From assembly GCA_002688335.1 (NCBI GenBank), contig NZCQ01000019.1, positions 1-26,755 on the forward strand: a stretch of 26,755 nucleotides of DNA. The letters are read 5' to 3'. Made by a program: the position numbers and the translations under genes. The DNA is from Candidatus Pacearchaeota archaeon (GTDB lineage: Archaea > Nanobdellota > Nanobdellia > Pacearchaeales > GW2011-AR1). The notes under the pieces are model-generated. The model was not told the origin of the DNA, ran no database searches, and saw only the letters and a program-made list of their open reading frames with translations. Shown here piece after piece: positions 7,587-13,676 of the stretch. Position 1 is the first letter of the stretch. Each line of letters opens with the position of its first letter.

Positions 7587-8192
7587 TCAACCAACAATCT
7601 TCTTCCTATTCTCAATTAGAAATGTTTTCAATGGATCAGCAATATCTTTCTTCAAAACTTCATCAAAATCAAAATATTCTACTCTCCGTCCTTCAGTTAA
7701 ATCTATCTCTTCAATCCTCATATCAATTTTACCCTTAAAGATACTAACAAGACATTCTCTTAATTCATAACTCTCGATAAATTCTATTTTATCGAGATCC
7801 AATCCTATCTCTTCTTTTGTTTCCCTTATAACTGCCTCTTCAGCACTTTCTCCATTTTCAGCCGCCCCTCCAATCAAGGCCCAAGTATTAGGAGCAGATA
7901 TAGAATCCTTATTATCTCTCAGATAAAATAAATACTCCCCCTTTTTATTAACTAATATAACAAAAGAGGCTCTTCTTTTTATCACACTATTTTTTCTTCT
8001 TTCTAACTTCCTAGCTTTTTCAGATTTAAGTATTGATTGTTTTTCATATATTTCAGCTTCTTTAAGGGCATATCCTCTAGATTCAGGAGTTCTCATTTTA
8101 GGAGCTTTAATTAAATGCTCATTTCTTCTCTCCATTAAACTTTTAGCCCCTTTCTTCAAAACCTTCCTTCTTCTTTTATTATCTCTTCCCAT
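7587..8192 (-). CDS. Nudix hydrolase with basic N-terminal extension
   Basis: The 201-residue protein has a Nudix box at about 109-131: GGAAENGESAEEAVIRETKEEIGL, i.e. G-x5-E-x7-REx-x-EE-x-G-x, with the metal-binding Glu residues present. Nudix enzymes cleave nucleoside diphosphates linked to another group, including nucleotide sugars. About 70 residues before the domain are strongly basic (GRDNKRRRKVLKKGAK..., KARKLERRKN...), unusual for a housekeeping Nudix enzyme and suggestive of nucleic acid binding. The start at 8192 overlaps the upstream nucleotidyltransferase gene by 37 bp; Met20 at 8135 is an alternative start just after that gene's stop. It is co-transcribed with that gene. Confidence 0.85.
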   Translation of the reverse strand: MGRDNKRRRKVLKKGAKSLMERRNEHLIKAPKMRTPESRGYALKEAEIYEKQSILKSEKARKLERRKNSVIKRRASFVILVNKKGEYLFYLRDNKDSISAPNTWALIGGAAENGESAEEAVIRETKEEIGLDLDKIEFIESYELRECLVSIFKGKIDMRIEEIDLTEGRRVEYFDFDEVLKKDIADPLKTFLIENRKKIVG

Positions 8193-8941
8193 TTTTCTAA
8201 TCCCTCCTTCAGATAATCAATCACTTTTTGAGCATCTCCTATTTCAATGCTATCTTCTTTCAATTTTTTATTATTCTTGATAGCATTATACCTATCATAC
8301 ATATCCAAAGAACTAGTTAAACTTTTAATTAACGACAACAATCCATTTTTTGAAGATTTTTTCCTATCATCAACACAATCAAGCAAATATAATCCTCTTA
8401 ACCTCAAGATTAAAGAGTATGCAACCGCATCATCTGTCCTCCCATTCTTGGAGTTCTTTGATCTTACATGACTTTCAGCTTTTTTAATCATCTTTTTTGT
8501 TGCTTTAATATATTCCTTAATTCCATTAATAGATAATTTGAGATCTTTCCTATAAGAATTTAAAAGATATTCATTTAACACGGGCTTAGCTTCATTTATC
8601 ATATGATAATATAATGGATAACCTTTTTGTTGATCAAGGACCTCTTTTGGAATAATGGTTATCTGATATTTATCTTTGTTTATTTCTAAATCAACATTTC
8701 CGGATATAACTAATACATCTACATCACTATCATTATCATAATCCCCTCTTGCATATCCTCCAACCAAGTAAACTCCAATTATCTCATTTAAATCAATGTA
8801 TTCTCTAAGTAATTTCATTAAATCTATTTCATCTAATAAATAATCGATAATCTCTATTTTTACTAATGAGTTTGCCAACTCTTTTGGCAATAACACTCCT
8901 GCAGCGTTTCCCAATTTTCTAGTTGGTTTTATTAGTTCCAT
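8156..8941 (-). CDS. Nucleotidyltransferase with AbrB/SpoVT-like N-terminal motif
   Basis: A 261-residue protein. Residues about 5-25 (KPTRKLGNAAGVLLPKEL) match the beta-hairpin of AbrB/SpoVT or DUF2080-type DNA-binding modules. Residues 61-75 (GGYARGDYDNDSDVD) are the G-G/S...R...SDxD signature of MNT-type minimal nucleotidyltransferases, with the paired Asp metal ligands present. The remaining 150 residues are mostly helical. Such proteins transfer nucleotides to proteins, RNA or small molecules, often in toxin-antitoxin settings; the target here is unknown. It is first in a two-gene unit with the Nudix gene. The start follows a TATA box centred 25.5 nt upstream, and an inverted repeat lies between box and start. 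Confidence 0.8.
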   Translation of the reverse strand: MELIKPTRKLGNAAGVLLPKELANSLVKIEIIDYLLDEIDLMKLLREYIDLNEIIGVYLVGGYARGDYDNDSDVDVLVISGNVDLEINKDKYQITIIPKEVLDQQKGYPLYYHMINEAKPVLNEYLLNSYRKDLKLSINGIKEYIKATKKMIKKAESHVRSKNSKNGRTDDAVAYSLILRLRGLYLLDCVDDRKKSSKNGLLSLIKSLTSSLDMYDRYNAIKNNKKLKEDSIEIGDAQKVIDYLKEGLEKWEEIIKEEGRF

Positions 8942-8963
8942 GTTATAACATATATTATAACAT
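8940..8963. promoter_or_regulatory. Inverted repeat over the nucleotidyltransferase start: candidate operator
   Basis: Eight-base arms ATGTTATA and TATAACAT are separated by 8 nt. The same stretch also holds two direct copies of TTATAACAT starting 12 nt apart (8943 and 8955). It sits between the minus-strand TATA box and the start codon at 8941. Because the encoded protein starts with an AbrB-like motif, autoregulation is a plausible inference. Confidence 0.4.
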
Positions 8964-8970
8964 TTATAAA
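8963..8970 (-). promoter_or_regulatory. TATA box of the nucleotidyltransferase-Nudix operon
   Basis: A perfect TTTATAAA centred 25.5 nt before the start codon at 8941, abutting the inverted repeat. Confidence 0.6.
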
Positions 8971-9001
8971 GTTTTTCCTGGTAATTTCAACCACAATAAT
9001 C

Positions 9002-9009
9002 CTTATAAA
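9002..9009 (+). promoter_or_regulatory. TATA box of the NAD-dependent epimerase gene
   Basis: CTTATAAA centred 25.5 nt before the ATG at 9031, preceded by CACAATAATC, similar to the promoter at 4561. Confidence 0.6.
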
Positions 9010-9030
9010 TATTTAAGATAAGATCAAATA

Positions 9031-10014
9031 ATGCAAAAAAGAGTATTAGTAACGGGGGGTGCAGGATACGTTGGTTCTGTTCTAGTCCCGAAATTAATAA
9101 GCAAGGGATATGAAGTAAGAGTTTTAGATTGGATGATGTTTCCAGGAGGATTAGATTCTATTAAAGAGAAAATAGATTTAATTGAAGGAGATATCAGAAA
9201 TATTGAAACATTAAGGAAATCCCTAGAAGGAGTTGATTATGTAATCCATCTTGCAGCAATATCCAATGACCCTTGCTCAGAACTAGACCATCGTTTAACA
9301 ACACAAGTAAACCTTGACGCAACAAGAGATCTCATAAAAATCTCCAAAGAGCACAATGTAGAGAGATTTGTCTACGCATCAAGTAGCAGCGTATATGGAA
9401 TAAAAGAAGAAGAGCTAGTAACCGAGGACTTACCTTTAGAACCCTTAACAATTTATTCAAAAACAAAAGCCGAGAGTGAAGAATTATTAAAGGAAGCAAA
9501 CGATCAGGAATTCACGACGGTAAGCATAAGATCTGCAACTGTATGTGGTTATTCTCCCAGACAGAGATTGGATGTAATAATAAACATCTTAACAGACCGG
9601 GCCATAAGACTGAGAGAAATCATCGTAAACGGAGGAGATCAAAAAAGACCCAACATACATATCGATGATATCACAGATCTTTATGTCGATTTATTAACAG
9701 CACCAAAAGAATTAATCTCAGCCCAAGTCTTTAACTACGGAACCATAAACCATACTGTCAATGAGCTAGCAGACATAGTGAAAAACTCTTTAGGAGATCC
9801 ATCAATAGAAATAATAAGAAAACCTTCAACAAAAGATTCCAGATCCTATTCAATCTCATCAGAAAAGATAAAGAATCTATTAGGCTTTACTCCTAAAAAA
9901 ACAATAAGAGATGCTGTATTAGATCTAAAAAGAGCCTATGATGTTGGAAAATTCTTAGATACTCTCAACCCTGTTTATAAGAATGTTGCAAAGATGAAAG
10001 AGGAGGGGTATTGA
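9031..10014 (+). CDS. NAD-dependent sugar epimerase/dehydratase (extended SDR family)
   Basis: A 327-residue extended SDR that acts on nucleotide sugars by transient oxidation. It has the N-terminal dinucleotide motif TGGAGYVGS (8-16), VIHLAAIS (71-78), the catalytic serine region ASSSSVYG (116-123) and YSKTK (142-146, YxxxK). The length matches UDP-glucose 4-epimerase, dTDP-glucose dehydratase and HldD-type epimerases, and the sequence alone does not separate these. Near genes for an activated heptose, an HldD-like or heptose-modifying role is a fair inference. It is a single-gene leaderless unit, divergent from the nucleotidyltransferase operon. Confidence 0.88.
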   Translation: MQKRVLVTGGAGYVGSVLVPKLISKGYEVRVLDWMMFPGGLDSIKEKIDLIEGDIRNIETLRKSLEGVDYVIHLAAISNDPCSELDHRLTTQVNLDATRDLIKISKEHNVERFVYASSSSVYGIKEEELVTEDLPLEPLTIYSKTKAESEELLKEANDQEFTTVSIRSATVCGYSPRQRLDVIINILTDRAIRLREIIVNGGDQKRPNIHIDDITDLYVDLLTAPKELISAQVFNYGTINHTVNELADIVKNSLGDPSIEIIRKPSTKDSRSYSISSEKIKNLLGFTPKKTIRDAVLDLKRAYDVGKFLDTLNPVYKNVAKMKEEGY

Positions 10015-10070
10015 TTGAATGATCGCAAGAATATTTTTTATTTTAATACATTTAATTAAGGAAAGAAATT

Positions 10071-10307
10071 TTAACTATTAGCAACAATATTCACATGTGC
10101 TGGTAGTGGAATACTAATATTTCTCATTCCACCCCGCTTCTTAAAATTAAATATTTTATATCCTTTTAGTTCATCAGTTTCTTCATCATGTCCTTCAAAT
10201 ATATCATCATCTATTTCATCGTAGTAAGTTTCAGTAAGTTCACCTATCTGAATCTCTAATATATCTTCTTCTAAATCATAATAAATTTTCAAGTCTTGTT
10301 GTTTCAT
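10071..10307 (-). CDS. DUF2283-like small protein, antitoxin candidate
   Basis: A 78-residue acidic protein starting with KIYYDLEEDILEIQIGE, the hallmark strand of DUF2283 proteins (YDxxxDxLyI). The middle is very acidic (YDEIDDDIFEGHDEETDE), as expected of an antitoxin that neutralises a basic nuclease. It lies downstream of the PBECR-like gene, with a 21-codon ORF filling the gap and ATGA overlaps on both sides. It has no promoter of its own that I can see, so it is probably co-transcribed. The antitoxin role is inferred from this pairing. Confidence 0.6.
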   Translation of the reverse strand: MKQQDLKIYYDLEEDILEIQIGELTETYYDEIDDDIFEGHDEETDELKGYKIFNFKKRGGMRNISIPLPAHVNIVANS

Positions 10308-10369
10308 TTTATTCTTAGTTTACCACTAATAAAATGAGGCTCGAAAATTTTTAATTTTCGTTGTTTCAT
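10304..10369 (-). CDS. 21-codon mini-ORF coupled between the two toxin-antitoxin-like genes
   Basis: A short frame, MKQRKLKIFEPHFISGKLRI plus one Lys, starts in an ATGA overlap with the stop of the upstream gene and ends in an ATGA overlap with the start of the DUF2283 gene. Its first 28 or so bases closely resemble the start of the DUF2283 gene (both begin ATGAAACAAC and share AAAATTT further on), so it may be a partial duplicate of that 5' end. It could be a coupling leader or a relic; expression is not shown. Confidence 0.3.
   Translation of the reverse strand: MKQRKLKIFEPHFISGKLRIK
10343..10359. repeat. Short AT-rich inverted repeat inside the mini-ORF
   Basis: The arms GAAAATT and AATTTTC flank a 3-nt TTT spacer. 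It could form a small hairpin in the transcript between the two genes, or serve as a protein site. It is short and AT-rich, so chance is possible. Confidence 0.3.
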
Positions 10370-10656
10370 TTTTTAATTATTTTTCTTGTAATAAAACTTG
10401 TGCTTACATAACCTTCTCCATTTAAATATCTTACTGCAACCAATAAGTATCGTTTCTTTTCTTTATAATAAAGATAATAGTTCCTTCTATTTTCGTCATG
10501 TTTATGATGAGTTATGGTTGTTGGATTAACTAAGGTTTTCTTGATGTCTTCAAGTCGTTGCTCCATTCCCTTATGGTCTAGGATATGTTCCCATCGCTCC
10601 TTCGTAAGCCTTACCTCCCTTCCTGTTTTGTCAGTTATCTCAAAAATATAGTCCAT
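10366..10656 (-). CDS. PBECR-like small nuclease, toxin candidate
   Basis: A 96-residue basic protein with the pattern ITDKTGREVRLTKERWEHILDHKGME at 7-32, then helices, VNPTTITHH (43-51), YYLYYKEKKRYLLVAVRYL and VSTSFITRK at the end. This order (..T.erW.HI...H.em...L..P..I...Y......yl.V.v....v.Tsy) matches the phage-barnase/EndoU/colicin E5/RelE-like (PBECR) and DUF4258-type nuclease families as I know them. Pairing with an acidic DUF2283 protein supports a toxin-antitoxin reading. The TATA-like box at 10677-10684 is about 23.5 nt upstream. The ribonuclease activity is inferred, not shown. Confidence 0.55.
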   Translation of the reverse strand: MDYIFEITDKTGREVRLTKERWEHILDHKGMEQRLEDIKKTLVNPTTITHHKHDENRRNYYLYYKEKKRYLLVAVRYLNGEGYVSTSFITRKIIKK

Positions 10657-10911
10657 GTAATAAGGAGATAAAGATTGTATAAAAGGTTTGTTGAAACTTT
10701 AAGTAAATCATACATACTCGACAGAACGAGTAAGCAAGAGTTTAATGTCTATGTAAAATTAGATAAAATTGTCAACTTTATAATGAAACATCAAGCTATA
10801 AGGCGTTGTCTTCATAGTTAGAGGTTCCTAATAAATGGTCGAAATTGATTGAATTAAGTTGCAAAATAATAATTCATTCTACTGAATACCCTACGGCTTG
10901 TCTGGAGGGGT
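10657..10911. other. Gene-free gap upstream of the toxin-antitoxin-like unit
   Basis: No convincing ORF or tRNA. It contains the minus-strand TATA-like sequence at 10677-10684 and one small inverted repeat, TACTCG (10715-10720) and CGAGTA (10727-10732). Otherwise I see nothing I can interpret. Confidence 0.4.
10677..10684 (-). promoter_or_regulatory. TATA-like box of the toxin-antitoxin-like unit
   Basis: TTTTATAC on the minus strand, centred about 23.5 nt before the start at 10656 and preceded by ACAAACC, similar to the promoter at 7010. Confidence 0.45.
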
Positions 10912-11279
10912 TCACACCACTAATAAATTCTCAAGACCTCTTCTAATCTCTGTTCTACTATCTTCCTCTTCTAAATATTTCTGCCTAACCAAAGCCAAAT
11001 AACCATCTATAATATGTTCATGTGATTCTTGCAAATCTCCATTAACTAAATATATTGCATGGTTTTCATCGTAAGCTTTTTTGATTTCTTCAAGAGGGAG
11101 ACAAAGAGCTTCTGCATATTGCGGTAATTTCTTTCTGTTGGGAGTTTATTACCTTCATAAAGATATACTGAAGATTTTCCTAGTCCAATTCTCTCTCCGA
11201 ACTCATTGGCAGTAAGACCTAAATCTTTTCTTGTTTTTTTAACAAAAGCTCCAAAGCTATTCATCATTTGTTTTACCAT
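10912..11279 (-). pseudogene. XRE-type helix-turn-helix regulator with a one-base frameshift
   Basis: The first part encodes a HTH domain: RKDLGLTANEFGERIGLGKSSVYLYEGNKLPTE. The frame then loses sense and stops at 11046. A second frame restores the family's normal continuation, KLPQYAEALCLPLEEIKKAY and on to a stop at 10912-10914. The span of 368 bp is one base short of 123 codons. Adding one A to the AAA run near 11130 would give one 122-residue protein. It is therefore a recent pseudogene or a sequencing error. Unlike most genes here, an AAGGAG sequence and a longer leader lie upstream, so the start (11279, or Met5/Met6) is uncertain. Confidence 0.7.
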
Positions 11280-11438
11280 CTTACCATATCAGAATTCTCC
11301 TTCCCTAAGGGCTAAAGATACTAAAAATAAACTATTTTTAAATTTATCGCTCCTTCGAGAATTTTCCAATTTCACCAAAAAAGTGCACTTTCCGAAATCT
11401 CCAATAATTTCGATTGCAAGAACTTCTCAATCATTTCT

Positions 11439-12245
11439 TCACTCACAAACCCATCTCAAATATCTCTCAGCCAGCATAACACTTAATGGAAGTTGCATAG
11501 CCGCATTTATCAATTCCTCTGGCAAGCCCCTATCTTTAATCTCTCCTTCAATACTTTCTCTATCTAAATTATTCAAGGCACTCCTAACATCTGTCTTACC
11601 AAGACAATCGGCTAAAAAGAAAACTCCAATCTCAATTTTAACATCAGCATATTTTTCACCTATCCTTTCACACAACTTATCGATACCCTCTTTACTCTTA
11701 TAATCACTCAAATATTCCATATTCAATAACCCATTATCTTTCAAAGCATCTCTCATCTCTTGACCTAGAGAAAAATGTGTCTCAACACACCTAGTTACAT
11801 ACTCTATCTGTTTAACACTAAGTCCATATCCGATTAATTTATTCTTCAAATAATCTTCCTTCAATAACACTGTTGATTCAAATTCATGTCCTCGATTTTT
11901 AGCAGTGCTCCCATAACAAACAATTTTTCCCAAATCATGTAATGAGACACTTATTTCCAACAAAATCTTCTTTCTTACTCCATCAATCTCCTCGGAAAGC
12001 TCTCTTTCAATCTCCTCAAAAACACTCCATTTAACCAAAAATTCCTTGATTTCTCTATTAAAAGCCCCCCTAACTTTTTTAGTGTGTGTAACTAGTCCAA
12101 ACTGATGCCATTTCTTTAATCGATCCTCTAATAAGTCTGGATTATCCACGAAAATCCCAACATTTTTATCCTTAGCAATCTCTCTAACAATATCGTCTAA
12201 ATCATCCTCCAAGGTTTGAGCAATCTCCTCAGCAAGTATCTTCAT
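11439..12245 (-). CDS. HD-domain phosphohydrolase-like protein
   Basis: The 268-residue protein has HD-superfamily metal ligands in order: SLHDLGK (His103-Asp104), RGHEFES (His120), ETHFSLG (His157) and LADCLGKTD (Asp213). HD proteins hydrolyse phosphate esters of nucleotides or other small molecules. The first 90 residues are helical and charged and I do not recognise them. The start at 12245 lies 25.5 nt from the centre of a palindromic TATA box shared with the divergent kinase gene. If the neighbouring sugar-phosphate pathway lacks a HAD phosphatase, this is one candidate to supply that step, but that is conjecture. Confidence 0.75.
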   Translation of the reverse strand: MKILAEEIAQTLEDDLDDIVREIAKDKNVGIFVDNPDLLEDRLKKWHQFGLVTHTKKVRGAFNREIKEFLVKWSVFEEIERELSEEIDGVRKKILLEISVSLHDLGKIVCYGSTAKNRGHEFESTVLLKEDYLKNKLIGYGLSVKQIEYVTRCVETHFSLGQEMRDALKDNGLLNMEYLSDYKSKEGIDKLCERIGEKYADVKIEIGVFFLADCLGKTDVRSALNNLDRESIEGEIKDRGLPEELINAAMQLPLSVMLAERYLRWVCE

Positions 12246-12266
12246 TTACCATTTTAGATAATAATA

Positions 12267-12274
12267 TTTATAAA
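12267..12274. promoter_or_regulatory. Palindromic TATA box shared by two divergent genes
   Basis: A single TTTATAAA, which reads the same on both strands, stands in the 50-bp gap between starts at 12245 (minus) and 12296 (plus). Its centre (12270.5) is exactly 25.5 nt from the A of each start codon. No second TATA box is seen in the gap. Confidence 0.65.
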
Positions 12275-12295
12275 CATTTTTACATTCCAGCGATA

Positions 12296-13279
12296 ATGCA
12301 AGAAAATAACTTTATATTAAGATTTCAGAAATATTTTCCAGATAAATTGTTGAGTGTTGAACTGTTAAATCATCCTGGAAATAATAAGAATTATAAGGCA
12401 AAAACTTCCAATGCTCAATTTATCATAAAGGAATATTCAACATTTCAAAAAGACAATTGGAATAGGGGATTAAGAGAGTTCAAAACTTTAAGGTATTTAA
12501 GAGATCTAGGAATTAAAGGATTGCCGACTCCAATAAGATTTTTCAAGGAAGACAACATAGCTATTTATTCTTTTATGGAAGGATCTTTATTAAGGCCTGA
12601 AGAAGTCGATACAGGGGACATACTAGCAGCATCAGATTTTCTAGCAAAATTGCATAACATCCCTCCCACATCTTCCATACCTGAAGAACGTACATCGTGC
12701 TTCTCAATTCAAGACTATTTTAATCTTTTAAAAAACAGATTAACAAATCTAGCAACTTATAATGATTCGTTTCCATTAGCAGAAGAACTGAAGAGATTTC
12801 TAGAGGAAAAATTTACTCCTTTGAAAGATACCCTAGTGCAGGAATTGAATTCATTAAGAGAACCTGTATTGCCCTTAAACAAACAAGTCTTAACCCCTGG
12901 AGATTTTGGATTCCATAACATATTAGTTGAGAAAACTAAATCTAAGAAAATTTACTCCTTTTTAGATTTTGAATATTTCGGAAGAGACGATCCATTGAAA
13001 CAAATCCTAGACTTTTTACATCACGACAGACATAAGGCCATTTCTACCAAACTAAGAAATTTATTTTTACAGAACTATCTAGATAAAACAAATAAAAGAG
13101 AAGAGTTCTCCAAAAGAATTCATCTAATCGACCCTCTAATAGGGCTAAACTGGACTTTAATCTATCTAACTCCTTTCACAAAAGAAACTCTCAATCAAGA
13201 AGAATTGCTGAGAACCAGATTAAATAAGGCCAAAACCAAAATAGAAAATATAAGATATCTCAAATCAGGTTTTTTCTAG
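12296..13279 (+). CDS. APH/choline-kinase-like phosphotransferase
   Basis: A 327-residue protein with the kinase-like fold of aminoglycoside and choline kinases. FIIKEYS holds the ATP-binding Lys (about 45) and YSFMEGSLLR (91-100) matches the hinge. LTPGDFGFHNILV (199-211) is the catalytic loop, with Asp203 and Asn208, and FLDFEYFGRDDP (222-233) is the metal-binding motif. The usual HGD histidine is replaced by Pro. Proteins of this type occur in sugar and cell-surface loci, so a sugar, alcohol or amino-alcohol kinase is likely; the substrate is unknown. The start is leaderless from the shared palindromic TATA box. Confidence 0.8.
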   Translation: MQENNFILRFQKYFPDKLLSVELLNHPGNNKNYKAKTSNAQFIIKEYSTFQKDNWNRGLREFKTLRYLRDLGIKGLPTPIRFFKEDNIAIYSFMEGSLLRPEEVDTGDILAASDFLAKLHNIPPTSSIPEERTSCFSIQDYFNLLKNRLTNLATYNDSFPLAEELKRFLEEKFTPLKDTLVQELNSLREPVLPLNKQVLTPGDFGFHNILVEKTKSKKIYSFLDFEYFGRDDPLKQILDFLHHDRHKAISTKLRNLFLQNYLDKTNKREEFSKRIHLIDPLIGLNWTLIYLTPFTKETLNQEELLRTRLNKAKTKIENIRYLKSGFF

Positions 13280-13303
13280 AAAGCATCATATAAATCTATA
13301 AGT

Positions 13304-13399
13304 TTAAGAGAACTTTGCATAATTGACATTTCCGAAGGAAATCGCAGCAAAATTCTTCTTAGAGAATGAGAAAAACGGAGTTTTTCAAAGTTCTCTTAA
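13304..13399. ncRNA. Cloverleaf-like structured element with a perfect 14-bp outer stem
   Basis: The outer arms TTAAGAGAACTTTG (13304-13317) and CAAAGTTCTCTTAA (13386-13399) pair perfectly. The 68-nt interior holds three further hairpins: ATTTCC-GAA-GGAAAT (13328-13342), ATTCTT-CTTA-GAGAAT (13352-13367, one G-T pair) and AAAAAC-GGA-GTTTTT (13371-13385). Together they make a four-way-junction fold. The strand is undetermined. A small RNA is the preferred reading; a miniature element with 14-bp terminal inverted repeats is the alternative, although no target-site duplication is visible. Confidence 0.4.
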
Positions 13400-13534
13400 C
13401 TTTTCAGTTAGTAGCTCTCTAGCCCAACTTCATTAGGGCTCTTCGCTAGTTTTATTGGTAGCATATAATCCATATTAGATGACTAAGATCTCGAGTAATA
13501 ATAAGTTGGGAGATAATAAAAAATAATTGCGGAG

Positions 13535-13554
13535 AATTGTGACGAAGTCCAATT
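13535..13554. repeat. Hairpin with a GAA triloop
   Basis: AATTG, bulged T, GAC, loop GAA, GTC, CAATT: eight base pairs with one bulge. The C-GAA-G loop is the same as in the first hairpin of the neighbouring cloverleaf element. Confidence 0.35.
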
Positions 13555-13645
13555 TGAGAGCCGATAACTATTCAAGCGTAGAATTAGGTAAAAATATAAT
13601 TTATACATTTCAAGATTTCTTTCCCAAGCCTCAAGTATAATTAAT

Positions 13646-13653
13646 TTTATAAA
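13646..13653 (+). promoter_or_regulatory. TATA box of the HldE-like gene
   Basis: TTTATAAA centred 27.5 nt before the ATG at 13677. A second CTTATAAA at 13668-13675 directly touches the start and is too close to serve this ATG. Confidence 0.55.
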
Positions 13654-13676
13654 CTAATTCTTGATACTTATAAAAA

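Larger units (their letters stand above)
13280..13676. other. 397-bp gene-free region with RNA-like inverted repeats
   Basis: No ORF of note on either strand. It contains the 96-bp cloverleaf-like element at 13304-13399, a long-range pair CCCAACTT (13423-13430) with AAGTTGGG (13503-13510), the hairpin at 13535-13554, and the TATA box at 13646. It is the largest non-coding stretch in the window and probably encodes one or more structured RNAs; no known family was recognised. Confidence 0.5.

Noticed and set aside
10895..10920. GGGGTTCACACC as a possible tRNA T-arm.
   Set aside because: No matching acceptor stem, anticodon arm or D-arm nearby; it overlaps the end of the restored XRE frame.
11206..11703. 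165-codon plus-strand frame across the HTH and HD genes.
   Set aside because: It runs antisense to the HTH start and the HD C-terminus and has the low-complexity Ser/Leu/Ile composition of a shadow frame.
13321..13351. Resemblance of TTTCC-GAA-GGAAATCGCAGC to helix 8 of SRP RNA (tetraloop followed by AGCAG).
   Set aside because: The loop is a triloop, not the conserved GGAA tetraloop. The flanking hairpins and 14-bp closing stem do not fit the SRP RNA layout, and no Alu-domain motif is seen around it.
13531..13555. GACGAAGTCC as a possible fragment of the RNase P conserved core (GAGGAAAGTCC).
   Set aside because: None of the other RNase P conserved regions are found in the gap, and the sequence is explained by a simple hairpin.
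13668..13675. CTTATAAA as TATA box of the HldE-like gene.
   Set aside because: It touches the ATG; a start 25 nt further on does not exist in frame. The TTTATAAA at 13646-13653 has the right distance.
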